Positions 16,768-25,668 of a DNA stretch of 64,000 nucleotides are shown here, one piece after another (within the stretch, counting starts at the first letter, position 1; every line of letters begins with the position of its first letter). The stretch is from a virus. The stretch covers positions 1 through 64,000 of the IMG/VR virus record IMGVR_UViG_3300017957_001843; one strand, written 5' to 3'. A model generated the notes under the pieces. The model was not told where the DNA came from. It did no database searches and saw only the letters and a program-made list of their open reading frames with translations. The translations under genes and the position numbers were made by a program.

Positions 16768-17948
16768 AAGTATTTTCTTATCTCCGGAAATATGTCAGTT
16801 AAAGACTCGTTTCTACGATCATCTAACCATTTTGTTCTTTCAACAAATTTGTTCCATAAATCCGGAGAACCCTTTTCTTTTAAATTATTTAATAAAGCTT
16901 CAAATTTTTCTGGATATTTTTCATACCATTTACTATTTAAAATTTTCTTAATTGCTTGTTTTTTTAATTTTTGTGGCAAAACTTTAGGCTGCAAATATTC
17001 CGGATATACTAATAATTGAGGGTAAACATTTGATGTCATTACCCAAGGTTCGATGTCAATTTCATCAAAAAATTCTGTAATATAAAATGCATTATAAATC
17101 ATCCAAGTAGAGTTTACAACAACTTCTTTATTACTGCCAAAATGTTCTACTATTTTATTTAAATTATTTTTTACTTTAACATCGTTGTAACCAGATCTGA
17201 TGTATTCTCCCAAAGACCCTAAACCATCTAGACTAACGCTATATGTTACTCTAGAAAAGTTTTTCCACATATCAATTATATTATATTTTCCATATTTTAT
17301 AATGCTGCCATTACTTTGGTAATATAATTCAGGATGTAAATCATTTTTTATACACCAATCTAAAAATTCATAGTGTTCTTTTTGCACTAGCGGTTCTCCG
17401 CCAGCAAAATACACATACTTTATGTTTTTTAAATATTCATAATTATCATCGCAATATTTTACAATATCTGGAATACTAGTTAATGTATCGAGAGGTGGAT
17501 TAATTGTATCTTCATACCATTTAGTACTTGCTCCAGCACCACACATTCTACATTTATAATTGCACACGTTACTAAATCTAACATCAAAATACAATATATC
17601 TACATCATAATATCCGTCAGATTGTGTATTGCTAATTATTTTTTGTTCTAGTTCAGCAGTAAGATACTTTGTATTGCTATGCTTCCTTGCACTATGATTT
17701 CCATATTTTTCTAAAATATAGCATTTTTCGCAATTTTTTATTTTTTTATCTGCAAGCATATCTTTTCTAATACGCTTAAAATCTTTATTGTTTAATGCTT
17801 CATTTATACTTGTATCTTTTGCATTAACAAAATTATCTTCTTTAGAAAACTTTTTAGCCATACAGCAAGGTATAACAGTTCCTTCTGTTTCTACGTGTAA
17901 ATGCATCCAAGGTAATACACAAAAATATGGTTTATCTTTTAAACTCAT
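16764..17948 (-). CDS. Twitch-domain radical SAM protein
   Basis: A 394-residue protein with the N-terminal pattern FCVLPWMHLHVETEGTV and C10, C28 and C29, C73 and C76, then the core motif C129, C133 and C136 (CNYKCRMC), FAGGEPLVQKEHYEFL, QSNGSI and SVSLDGLGSLGEYIRSG. It has the typical twitch architecture. The first 40 residues (W14, H16 and the PCC pair) are strongly family-like. It overlaps the upstream gene by 17 bases and the next by ATGA. It is less similar to 15589-16767 than the pair 17932 and 19334 are to each other. Confidence 0.85.
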   Translation of the reverse strand: MSLKDKPYFCVLPWMHLHVETEGTVIPCCMAKKFSKEDNFVNAKDTSINEALNNKDFKRIRKDMLADKKIKNCEKCYILEKYGNHSARKHSNTKYLTAELEQKIISNTQSDGYYDVDILYFDVRFSNVCNYKCRMCGAGASTKWYEDTINPPLDTLTSIPDIVKYCDDNYEYLKNIKYVYFAGGEPLVQKEHYEFLDWCIKNDLHPELYYQSNGSIIKYGKYNIIDMWKNFSRVTYSVSLDGLGSLGEYIRSGYNDVKVKNNLNKIVEHFGSNKEVVVNSTWMIYNAFYITEFFDEIDIEPWVMTSNVYPQLLVYPEYLQPKVLPQKLKKQAIKKILNSKWYEKYPEKFEALLNNLKEKGSPDLWNKFVERTKWLDDRRNESLTDIFPEIRKYL

Positions 17949-19341
17949 TGTATACCTCTTTGCAAGTCTCTAAAAAATTCTTATATAAAGGAAACGTATT
18001 TGTAAAGTTTAAATTACTGCGTTTATCATAATCTGTAAAAAATACATAAAAATCTCGTCTGCCTCGACTAATTAAATCTGAAGTAATCTTTTGAGATCCG
18101 TCATAAAAATAATCTCTTACTCTTTTAAATTTTTCGTATTCGTGCTGGCTAAATTTAAAGGTATCGCCACCATCACTTCTTAAATTTTTATTGATAAACT
18201 GTAAATCATCGTCTAAATATTTTCCAAATTCATTAGGTAAGATATTAATCATCCAATGTGGCGGCTCTTTAAGGTAAGGAGTATCAAAACCAAGCATTTG
18301 TCTATGATCGTTTTCTGTATTGTATTTTTGTCTTAGCTCTAGTATTTTTTCTAATAAAGGTCTAAAATATGCAACAGCAAGAACATTATATGTAATCATA
18401 ATACTTACAGGAGAATTTGTAGTTGTAATAAAGGTATCTAAATTTTTCTCCCAAAGTTTGCAATCAAGACCTCGACGCATATATTCTGCTTGTTCGCCCC
18501 AACTATCTATACTTGTATATAATCTAAATGATTTAATTTTATTTTCATCGAGGAGTTTTTTTACACGTTCGCTTAATCTTTTAACTTTGTTATGAGTTAC
18601 TCCTAAATTACTATTCATATTAATTTCTAATTCAGGTGCAGGTTCTCTATCTAACAAGTCTAACATTTTAAAAATATTAGAACTCATTAAAGGTTCTCCG
18701 CCTGTTAGTCTCAAAACTCTAAGATCATTTTTTAAATCAGGCCACCAATCCCAAAATGCAGTAACATATGGATTTTCTTCCTCATTTTGATAAAAATGTC
18801 CTTCTTTATCTAAAAATTCTATACCATACTGGTTATATGTTAAATCATAGTTACCGTGTTTTTTTATTTCGTCTACCCATAAACTACTAGCCTGAGGGCA
18901 ACAATAACCGCATTTAAAATTACAACCGTTACCAAAACTTAATTCTAAAAATCTAGGATTAATATTTTTATCCCACGGCATTGTTTTTATTAAATCAATA
19001 TCGTCCTTAACCCAAGAACTGGCACTATGAAACATTCTATCACTAAAATGTTCTCCTGGTAAATCTTCAATATTCCAACAGTAATAACATTCTTCAGGCC
19101 GGCCGCCTTCTAACATTGTCTTACGCTGCATTTTCTTATAGTTTGTATTGTGCAATGCACTAGGATCATTTAAAACTTCTTCAAGGGGAATATGATGAGG
19201 GCGCGGATGATAACAACTATGATTATCACCTGTTTGCAAGTATAATGTTTCGTTTAACCATTTCATTGCACAGAAGCCAGGGCCTACTTCATTTAGCTTG
19301 TCCCTTGTGCGCTTTACGTGATCCATATATCCGTCACTCAT
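17932..19341 (-). CDS. Twitch-domain radical SAM protein (long form)
   Basis: A 469-residue protein with N-terminal C24, C43, C85 and C88 and the core motif C140, C144 and C147 (CNFKCGYC), followed by RLTGGEPLMSSNIFKML and TSIDSWGEQAEYMRRG. The HSCYHPRPHHIPLEEV and DPSALHNT blocks are nearly identical to those of 19334-20764, so the two are tandem paralogues. Its end keeps an FPLYKNF motif also found in its paralogue. An 8-base overlap, ATGAGTGA, links it to the previous gene. Substrate unknown. Confidence 0.85.
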   Translation of the reverse strand: MSDGYMDHVKRTRDKLNEVGPGFCAMKWLNETLYLQTGDNHSCYHPRPHHIPLEEVLNDPSALHNTNYKKMQRKTMLEGGRPEECYYCWNIEDLPGEHFSDRMFHSASSWVKDDIDLIKTMPWDKNINPRFLELSFGNGCNFKCGYCCPQASSLWVDEIKKHGNYDLTYNQYGIEFLDKEGHFYQNEEENPYVTAFWDWWPDLKNDLRVLRLTGGEPLMSSNIFKMLDLLDREPAPELEINMNSNLGVTHNKVKRLSERVKKLLDENKIKSFRLYTSIDSWGEQAEYMRRGLDCKLWEKNLDTFITTTNSPVSIMITYNVLAVAYFRPLLEKILELRQKYNTENDHRQMLGFDTPYLKEPPHWMINILPNEFGKYLDDDLQFINKNLRSDGGDTFKFSQHEYEKFKRVRDYFYDGSQKITSDLISRGRRDFYVFFTDYDKRSNLNFTNTFPLYKNFLETCKEVYNEFKR

Positions 19342-20764
19342 TCGTTAACTCCTTGCATTCATTTATAAATTTTTCAAATGTAGGGAATACTACTTGTATA
19401 TTTGTATTCCTTCTCTTGTCGTGTTCTGTAAAATATAGATAAAAATTCTTTTTAGCGATATCTTCTAACGGTGGCGGCATCTTATCACAAGCCCAGTCAT
19501 ACAAACGTTTTACTCTATCAACTTCGAAATCTTTAAAACCTTTATATCTATTTTCTTTAGTTTCTTTATTTGCTTCCATAAACTCTATGCTATTTAATAA
19601 AGGCTGTAACATCTCTTTTGATGCTAACTTCATACTCATCCAGTTTGGATCGTGTAACATAGGAGTATCAAACCATATTAACTGTCTATTAGTATTAAAT
19701 TCTTGCCTCATTTTTAATATATTTTGAATATATACTTCCCAATTAGGCAAACTTAAAATATTAGCAGTAACTATAAATGTTAAACTATGCTTATCACTCT
19801 TATTAAGGTAGTCACATACATTTTTATACAATGTATTAAAATTCATTCCATTTCGAATGTATTCTGCTTGTTCTCCCCAACTATCTAAACTGCAATATAA
19901 CATAAAGTGCTCAATAGCATCTTTATCAGTAATTTCTTTTAGAGAAGTTAAAAACTTACTCCATTGTTCGCCTGGCGGGCAGCAATTACTTGTTATACTT
20001 AAATGTAATTGTTTGTGTGGGTTATTTTTTACATAATCAAACACCTTAAATGTATTTTTATCCATTAAAGGTTCACCGCCTGTCATACGAAATGTTTTTA
20101 ATTTAGAATATATTTCAGGAAACCATTTCCAAAATGCTTCTACATATGGATTATTCGGACTGTTATCTATTTTCAAACTGTCTACATAAGAAGGATGATT
20201 GTGTTCTTTGTCATATAATTTGTATGCGCCATATTTTTTTGTTTCTTTTAGCCATTCTGTTGATAACGAAGGGCTACAATATGCACATTTTAAATTACAA
20301 GCCTGATTAAAGTTTACTTCAACATATCTTGGTACAGGATTGCCTGTGGCTCCTTCCTTTAATGCTTCTTCAAATATTCCTTCTTCAATTACATCTAAAC
20401 TTCTATAAGCTCTATCACTAATATTACCTTGATCTTCTAATGCCCAACAGAATTCACATTCTTTAGGACGTTCTCCGTTTAGCATCTTTGCACGTTGTTC
20501 TTTTTTATGCTTTGTATTATGTAAAGCACTTGGATCTTGTTGCAATTCAGTTAAAGGTATATGGTGACTTAACGGATGATAACAACTATGTGTGCGGCCA
20601 GTAGGAATATGTATGCTTACATTAAACCATTTAGCAAGACAAAAGCTAGGACTTATATTATTAAGTTTATCTTCTAATAGTTTAATATCTTCAAAATATA
20701 CACTTTTGTATGCAGTACTAGTTGAATCTGTTTTTACCTTATCACCTTTTTGGTTATCGCTCAT
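19334..20764 (-). CDS. Twitch-domain radical SAM protein (long form)
   Basis: A 476-residue tandem paralogue of 17932-19341. It has a longer N-terminus (about 20 extra residues), C42, C61, C103 and C106 in the same spacing, and the core motif C156, C160 and C163 (CNLKCAYC), then RMTGGEPLMDKNTFKVF and CSLDSWGEQAEYIRNG. The HxSCYHPxxHHIPL and DPSALHNT blocks and the YLYFTEHDKRRNTN-type tail are shared. The ATG overlaps the GT-A-like gene stop as ATGA. As the first radical SAM gene in the operon it follows directly after the glycosyltransferase-like gene, consistent with sugar or glycopeptide modification, but this is inference. Confidence 0.85.
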   Translation of the reverse strand: MSDNQKGDKVKTDSTSTAYKSVYFEDIKLLEDKLNNISPSFCLAKWFNVSIHIPTGRTHSCYHPLSHHIPLTELQQDPSALHNTKHKKEQRAKMLNGERPKECEFCWALEDQGNISDRAYRSLDVIEEGIFEEALKEGATGNPVPRYVEVNFNQACNLKCAYCSPSLSTEWLKETKKYGAYKLYDKEHNHPSYVDSLKIDNSPNNPYVEAFWKWFPEIYSKLKTFRMTGGEPLMDKNTFKVFDYVKNNPHKQLHLSITSNCCPPGEQWSKFLTSLKEITDKDAIEHFMLYCSLDSWGEQAEYIRNGMNFNTLYKNVCDYLNKSDKHSLTFIVTANILSLPNWEVYIQNILKMRQEFNTNRQLIWFDTPMLHDPNWMSMKLASKEMLQPLLNSIEFMEANKETKENRYKGFKDFEVDRVKRLYDWACDKMPPPLEDIAKKNFYLYFTEHDKRRNTNIQVVFPTFEKFINECKELTNE

Positions 20765-21681
20765 TCTTTTTCCAAAAATCTATCAGACATTCTCATAGGA
20801 TTTTGGTAAATTTCTTTAAAAAATTTACTCTGAGAACCGCTTAGTGGTATTTCTGCTATAGGAATGTCGAGTTTATCTATAAGCAAGGCACCTAATTTTT
20901 CTATTTCATCGTTTATATTTTCTTCCGTGATGTCTTTACTAATTTTATCCCAATGCTCATTTAAATATTCAAAATCACGTACATTTATATAATCCCAATC
21001 TGTACACATTGTTTTGTACAACCCTTCTCTTGCACCATAAACTGCCCATAATCCGTTTTCTACGTCAGCACCTACCATTAACCAGATATACAATCGGTGT
21101 AGGTTCTTCCAATGATTTTTGTAAAAGTCTTCTGGAGAAACACGCACACCTCTGTCCAGTGCCATTTTAACACCTTCACGAAAACCTGCTCTCCAGGCTT
21201 GATGAGGAGTTGCATTATTGTGTACATCACAATATACTCCTTCCATTTGTATATATTTTATATCCCAGCAAAAATCTACTTGTGCGTGTTGATTTCTAGG
21301 ATCAGCATTTTCGTGTGTTCTCATTCTAAGTACATAGTCTTTAGGCCAACATTTTAAACCGCCATTTCCATAAATTAATCCATTTATCATATTATTTCCG
21401 GCCCAGCTAATAACGCAGTTTGATAAATCTTCGTTTTCGTCAAAATCTATTGTTTGGTTTAGAAAATCTTGTCTAACAATATTGTCGCCGTCAACTGTAA
21501 TGAACCTATCTGTTTCACTAAGTTCTGCACACGCTTTATGTGCTGCATCCGAACCTTCTACACCGTGTACACGTTTAGCCCAAGGAACTTTACTACACAA
21601 GTCTGCATAGTTTTTTTCTGCGTTAGGTTCATCATATGAAAGATATATGATATCATAGTCTAATACTTTGAATTTTGTCAT
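20761..21681 (-). CDS. GT-A glycosyltransferase-like protein
   Basis: A 306-residue protein starting YDIIYLSYDEPNAEKNY, with D64-G-D66 (ITVDGDNIV) at the position of the metal-binding DxD of GT-A folds, an RVHGVEGSDAAHKAC motif and a GLIYGNGGLKCWPKD block. It shares all of these with the last domain of 8360-9985, so the two are paralogues. The last 100 residues (WAVYGAREGLYKTM and a helical tail) are also similar. It begins with an ATGA overlap with the unknown gene upstream and ends with an ATGA overlap with the first radical SAM gene. Sugar and acceptor are unknown. Confidence 0.65.
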   Translation of the reverse strand: MTKFKVLDYDIIYLSYDEPNAEKNYADLCSKVPWAKRVHGVEGSDAAHKACAELSETDRFITVDGDNIVRQDFLNQTIDFDENEDLSNCVISWAGNNMINGLIYGNGGLKCWPKDYVLRMRTHENADPRNQHAQVDFCWDIKYIQMEGVYCDVHNNATPHQAWRAGFREGVKMALDRGVRVSPEDFYKNHWKNLHRLYIWLMVGADVENGLWAVYGAREGLYKTMCTDWDYINVRDFEYLNEHWDKISKDITEENINDEIEKLGALLIDKLDIPIAEIPLSGSQSKFFKEIYQNPMRMSDRFLEKE

Positions 21682-22295
21682 TGTCTCACTTCAAAATTAT
21701 ACTTGTCAAAATACTTAGCGGTATAAATGCTTACGTCAGTTGGATTTATATTACCATCTACTTGATCTGTAACATTTACCTTTTCTTCATACAGTAAAGA
21801 TTGATAACCAATCTTGATTGTGTTATGTAGAACATTAGGATCATTTTTGTCTGTAATACTAAAATTCATAACCAAATCAAATACAAATTTGCTCTCTAAT
21901 TCTAGCTGTTCTAATCTTTTATCTTGGTCTAAGTAAATATACCATTCATCTTTGTAATTGGATATTGTTAGATCAGCATCGGGAACATTTTGTGGTATAT
22001 TGTACAATCTATCTCTAACATTAGGAATCTTTATTTTTTCGATTTGATCTGTAACTTCTAATCTATTTTCAATAGGATTAAACGTAACTATAAAATCATC
22101 TAATCTACGCAGGCCTTTTTGAATGTCTTTAACATCGTCATAGTTTACATATATTGAATGATAACCAGGAGTTTCTTCTTCTTGATTGCATATTTTTATA
22201 ATTTTACCATTATCGGGATCAAAATAAACGTGCATACCAACATTACTTTTTGATACTTCTAAATTCTTAATAAACTTTTGTAGGTTGTTTATCAT
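21678..22295 (-). CDS. Protein of unknown function
   Basis: A 205-residue protein that I do not recognise. The early part has GMHVYFDPDNGKIIKICNQ and the middle YKDEWYIYLDQDKRLEQLELE, suggesting a mostly beta protein with short helices; it is soluble, with no signal peptide, membrane segment or cysteine pairs. It sits between two GT-A-like genes with ATGA overlaps on both sides, so its product is made with theirs and may be a partner or scaffold. Similar short beta-rich proteins in phages can be structural, but nothing here supports that choice. Confidence 0.6.
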   Translation of the reverse strand: MINNLQKFIKNLEVSKSNVGMHVYFDPDNGKIIKICNQEEETPGYHSIYVNYDDVKDIQKGLRRLDDFIVTFNPIENRLEVTDQIEKIKIPNVRDRLYNIPQNVPDADLTISNYKDEWYIYLDQDKRLEQLELESKFVFDLVMNFSITDKNDPNVLHNTIKIGYQSLLYEEKVNVTDQVDGNINPTDVSIYTAKYFDKYNFEVRQ

Positions 22296-23128
22296 TTTAT
22301 ATTCTCCATATATGTATTCAACATATAAGGTTTAACAAAATCTTTTTCTGTATAGTGCAAAATACCAGTCTGTTGGAAATTACCAATTTTTAACTGTCCT
22401 TTTTGATTCATATATACATCTACACAATCTTGCCAATTTGATTTTGGTTTAAGCCAATCTTGTATCTGAGACTTCATATGCACAAAATTAGGAAAACTAG
22501 CAACTTTATTTGTAATTTTGTCTTCACAATCTAGGATTATAGTTACAATTGCACTACAAACATCTATACTACACCAAGAAGGTCTGTTATCTTTTAGAAA
22601 AATTTCGTAAAATTTTTGCCAATTTTGAACTACAAATTCTAGCCACTTATAAAATTTGTGTGCAAAATCTCCTTTTTCAAAGTAATGAAAGCCACTATAT
22701 AAATTTGGTAGATTATTAGAAGTAAAAGTTTTCCTATAATAATCATTTTCTATTAGTGTTCCTCTATATGTATACACTTTGTTTGTAAAAAACATTTCGT
22801 AGTTATCAAGAAAATTCCACCAACTAGATATGTTTTGTAATATTAAAATATCAGTATCAAGAACAATAGTTTTATCGTAGGGCGACATATGGTAAATTTT
22901 CCATCGATTTTGAATTTTCCACTCAAAATCAACTGCATCATCGTTCCATATGATAGGAATAATATTGTCGAACAAATCTACATATTTTGCAGGTACAGCA
23001 TCATCTGTAATTATACTGATAAGCTCGTTAGGATTATGTTTTTTTAAACTTAGTGCTAATAAACAAGCCTGTTGAACATAATCAACTTTTTCGTTGTTTT
23101 GCGCAAGAACAACAATACCTTTAGTCAT
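22292..23128 (-). CDS. GT-A glycosyltransferase-like protein
   Basis: A 278-residue protein with GT-A outline: the N-terminal strand KGIVVLAQNN, ISIITDD, and D91-T-D93 in TIVLDTDILIL at the DxD position that binds metal and nucleotide-sugar in GT8-like and related families. It is a paralogue of 23121-23972; both begin MTKG with the same ATG/TTG-ACTAA overlap. NLYSGFHYFEKG would be the acceptor loop and ILHYTEKDFVKPY the C-terminal metal-site region with a histidine. The donor sugar is unknown. Confidence 0.65.
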   Translation of the reverse strand: MTKGIVVLAQNNEKVDYVQQACLLALSLKKHNPNELISIITDDAVPAKYVDLFDNIIPIIWNDDAVDFEWKIQNRWKIYHMSPYDKTIVLDTDILILQNISSWWNFLDNYEMFFTNKVYTYRGTLIENDYYRKTFTSNNLPNLYSGFHYFEKGDFAHKFYKWLEFVVQNWQKFYEIFLKDNRPSWCSIDVCSAIVTIILDCEDKITNKVASFPNFVHMKSQIQDWLKPKSNWQDCVDVYMNQKGQLKIGNFQQTGILHYTEKDFVKPYMLNTYMENIK

Positions 23129-23972
23129 AGCCTACCTCGTCAATTATTCTATTAAGACTAAATTTGTTCATTACGTGTATACTTTGTCCTTTAGTACGCA
23201 AAGGAGTATATTCTCCAACATATTTGTCTTTTTCTACTAAAAAAATAAATTCAGTGTCATTTAGTTTCCATAAAATGTCTCTGTCTGTTGTATATAAATG
23301 TCTACCAGGAAGTTCAGAAATAAAACTACCTTTAGAAAATCCGTTCATTATATGTCCAGCAATGCTAAAAGCAAAATCATTTCTAAATAATGTGCTTGCT
23401 AGTTGATACACTGTACAATAATGATTCCAATTTTCCTGTATGTGTTTTATTAAATCAAAATATATTTTGTTCAATTTAGTTTTTCTAAAAAATACAACTG
23501 TTGCCCAATAAAAATCTATACTATAATCGCTTATATGATCAAACTCTCTTTCATCTCTTACTTTTGCTATGTCATCGGATTTTCTAAACATTTGTAAATC
23601 ATTTGGTGAATCAAAACAATTTGCAAGTAGACTATTAGAAATAATGTAGTCTGTGTCTAACAACAAAGTTTCTTCATATGGAGATAAGTCATATGCATCT
23701 ACTCTATAGTTATTTTTAAAATTTAATTTTTTGCTAGTAAGAGTGCCATCATAATAATCACGTTTGTTAGGTCCATCGTCTCGATAGTCTATTTTTATAA
23801 TATTATCAAAAGTATCTTCAGGAAACTGTTCTTCAAGATACAAGACACTGTCTGTAATAATACTTACAGGTATATTAAGATATTTTTTAATTCTATTTGC
23901 AAGGAAAACTGCCTGTTTTACATAATCAATAGTATCATTATTTCTTGCAATTAACAATGCCCCTTTAGTCAA
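23121..23972 (-). CDS. GT-A glycosyltransferase-like protein (TTG start)
   Basis: A 283-residue paralogue of 22292-23128 with KGALLIARNN, VSIITDSV and D106-T-D108 (TLLLDTDYI). The start codon is TTG. It is supported because MTKGALLIARNN aligns with MTKGIVVLAQNN of the neighbour and because both genes have the same 8-base junction with the preceding stop (TTGACTAA here, ATGACTAA there). SIDFYWATVVFFRKTK would be the acceptor-side region and GQSIHVMNKF the late histidine site. Possible early step in a multi-sugar assembly with its neighbour; that is inference. Confidence 0.65.
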   Translation of the reverse strand: MTKGALLIARNNDTIDYVKQAVFLANRIKKYLNIPVSIITDSVLYLEEQFPEDTFDNIIKIDYRDDGPNKRDYYDGTLTSKKLNFKNNYRVDAYDLSPYEETLLLDTDYIISNSLLANCFDSPNDLQMFRKSDDIAKVRDEREFDHISDYSIDFYWATVVFFRKTKLNKIYFDLIKHIQENWNHYCTVYQLASTLFRNDFAFSIAGHIMNGFSKGSFISELPGRHLYTTDRDILWKLNDTEFIFLVEKDKYVGEYTPLRTKGQSIHVMNKFSLNRIIDEVGYD

Positions 23973-24321
23973 TTTCTAAACCCACTAATCCTTCTACAGA
24001 TCTATTCTTTTTTAGATTTTGATATTCAACAAAATAGTTGTTAGATGCGCTAAAATATGTATCTAGTATTTCAGAATTGAATTCTTCAATATTATCTATT
24101 TGTAAAGGTATACTATTATCATCAACTAAAATTATTTCATCTTGCTTAAAAGCTATCATAGTACTACAAAAATTAATAAGTTCTTTAGTAACAGTAAACT
24201 GACATCCGTTGTAAAAGAAAATTAAATCTTCTAGATATTTCTCTTTCAGTAAACGCTTTTGGTTATTTAATGTAACCATATAGTTAGAAAATTCAATTGC
24301 TTTTTCTAATCTTTCGTCCAT
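23965..24321 (-). CDS. Small protein of unknown function, first gene of the accessory operon
   Basis: A 118-residue protein with a helical N-terminal half (KAIEFSNYMVTLNNQKRLLKEKYLEDLIFF), then a mixed half ending NNYFVEYQNLKKNRSVEGLVGLEID. It has no membrane segment or known motif. The ATG at 24321 is preceded by AGGAG with a seven-base spacer, the best ribosome binding site in the accessory region, and by a strong promoter. Its stop overlaps the TTG of the glycosyltransferase gene. As first gene of a 12-gene operon it might be regulatory or an adapter, but I cannot assign it. Confidence 0.6.
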   Translation of the reverse strand: MDERLEKAIEFSNYMVTLNNQKRLLKEKYLEDLIFFYNGCQFTVTKELINFCSTMIAFKQDEIILVDDNSIPLQIDNIEEFNSEILDTYFSASNNYFVEYQNLKKNRSVEGLVGLEID

Positions 24322-24346
24322 ATTGACACTCCTATAAGATTATAGT

Positions 24347-24375
24347 AGTATATAACAAAAAAATGCTTTTGTCAA
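24347..24375 (-). promoter_or_regulatory. Sigma70 promoter (TTGACA, 17 bp, TATACT)
   Basis: On the minus strand TTGACA at 24375-24370 and TATACT at 24352-24347 are separated by exactly 17 bases, a near-consensus bacterial housekeeping promoter. It lies 25 bases before the ATG of the 118-residue gene, with AGGAG between them. It would let host RNA polymerase read the accessory operon early in infection, in contrast to the AATAAATA elements of the tail genes. Confidence 0.8.
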
Positions 24376-24386
24376 GAAAGATCTGA

Positions 24387-25106
24387 CTACAGATTTCTTT
24401 GGTGATCAGTAAACTTGTTACCTTGTGTGTCCTCGCCCCGCCAATACCTTTTTCCTACACCGTGAGGTTTTTGCGTGTCAGGACCGCCACGTTCTTTACC
24501 TGCGTTTATCATTTCTTGTTGCTCGTTTTTTACTTCTTCAATTGCATTATAATTTTCAGCAAGATCAATTTCAAAATTGTCTACAAAATATCTAGGTATT
24601 GGTAACACTGCACTGATTATATCACCTTTCTTGACATTTACTTTTACATTAGGAGTTAATATTTTTAAATTAAATGTAAAATCTCTGCGTAGATTGTCTG
24701 TTTCTACAACAGCAGTCATATTAGAAAGATTAGGTGTAAAATAATTAGGCGGATTAATCACCATTAAATTTATGCCTTTGGGTGTTTTGAAAGTGAATCT
24801 ATTTTGTACCGTAATCAACCCACTACCAAAATGCGCACTAATATGTTGTTTATCTGTACCTTCACTATCTATAATTACATCATTAGGAGCATCGCCGCCA
24901 TTCCAAATCGCACTAAAATTAGTTGTGCTTTTTATAGCAAATCCATACTGATTGCCTATTACTACTGGTAAACAATGTACTACGTGTTTATTGATCCAAT
25001 TTCTAGTTTTTTTGCCCTTGAGAGGTTCTACAATTTCTAAGTAATCGTTTTTATGTAAATCATTTTCTGGTACTATCAGTATTTTATTTTGAGGTACATT
25101 AATCAT
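24387..25106 (-). CDS. DUF6065 family protein
   Basis: A 239-residue protein. The ordered motifs CLPVVIGNQYGF, AIWNGGD, HFGSGLITVQNRFTFKTP, GINLMVINPPNYF, TAVVETDN, RRDFTFNLKI, VKKGDIISAVLPIP and the C-terminal KRYWRGEDTQGN match, from memory, the DUF6065 family found in proteobacteria and marine phages; its function is not known. It is predicted soluble and beta-rich. It overlaps the prolyl hydroxylase-like gene by 8 bases and lies directly behind the tail fibre genes, so it may be co-transcribed with them. The C-terminal tail is rich in polar residues. A hairpin-like sequence overlaps its stop codon. Confidence 0.7.
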   Translation of the reverse strand: MINVPQNKILIVPENDLHKNDYLEIVEPLKGKKTRNWINKHVVHCLPVVIGNQYGFAIKSTTNFSAIWNGGDAPNDVIIDSEGTDKQHISAHFGSGLITVQNRFTFKTPKGINLMVINPPNYFTPNLSNMTAVVETDNLRRDFTFNLKILTPNVKVNVKKGDIISAVLPIPRYFVDNFEIDLAENYNAIEEVKNEQQEMINAGKERGGPDTQKPHGVGKRYWRGEDTQGNKFTDHQRNL

Positions 25107-25626
25107 CTTTTGTTAAAAATAAAACTATTGTATATCTTTCTCCACTAGTAACTTCACTGACTCCGTGTAGATACTCTTTTGTTCCTTTGAACTGTACAAG
25201 AGTGCCCGGAACAGTCTTAGGTTCAATGTTTTGATTTGGAAAAAATATTTGTCCGCCTTTGTAATCGCTATTTAGATAGATCAAAACACTATAATGTCTA
25301 TTTGGATACGGATGCGGAGATCCGTCTAGATTTTCACAATCTGCGTGAGGTGGATCTAGTTTATCTCCTTTGCGCCACCTAACAATTTGACAAGTTTCTA
25401 CAAAACTTTTTTGTTTTTCATTTGCTTCTATCAATTTTACAATACGATCTTGGATATCTTTTATTTGTGCTAAAACATTTGGATTTGTTATTAAGTTGTA
25501 GTGTATAAATTTTTCACTCCAATGATCATTTGTAACAACCCAATCGGAAGTTGTTTTTGCATAGTTACAAATATCAGTGGTAGTTTGTTCGTCTAAAAAA
25601 TTATTGTCAATGTAAATATCCTGCAT
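25099..25626 (-). CDS. Prolyl 4-hydroxylase-like 2OG-Fe(II) oxygenase
   Basis: A 175-residue protein with the P4H-type layout: H94-x-D96 (DPPHADCE), then HYSVLIYLNSDYKGGQIFF, H154 (EYLHGVSEV) and R164 in SGERYTIVLFL. H94, D96 and H154 bind Fe(II), and R164 would hold 2-oxoglutarate. Family members hydroxylate proline in proteins (collagen-like or HIF-like) or other substrates. The gene begins 42 bases after the stop of the 1795-residue fibre protein, which carries three long polyproline tracts; no terminator lies between them. Acting on those tracts is my inference; the sequence proves only the family and the adjacency. The length fits phage P4H-like proteins. Confidence 0.85.
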   Translation of the reverse strand: MQDIYIDNNFLDEQTTTDICNYAKTTSDWVVTNDHWSEKFIHYNLITNPNVLAQIKDIQDRIVKLIEANEKQKSFVETCQIVRWRKGDKLDPPHADCENLDGSPHPYPNRHYSVLIYLNSDYKGGQIFFPNQNIEPKTVPGTLVQFKGTKEYLHGVSEVTSGERYTIVLFLTKDD

Positions 25627-25668
25627 ACATTATATATTAGTATATGCAGGATATTTTATATAATTTGA

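Noticed and set aside
24375-24402. Hairpin at the stop of the DUF6065 gene as a strong terminator
   Set aside because: AGAAATCTG/CAGATCTTTCT can pair only with a bulge, and the T run follows after 14 bases; too weak to list as a terminator.
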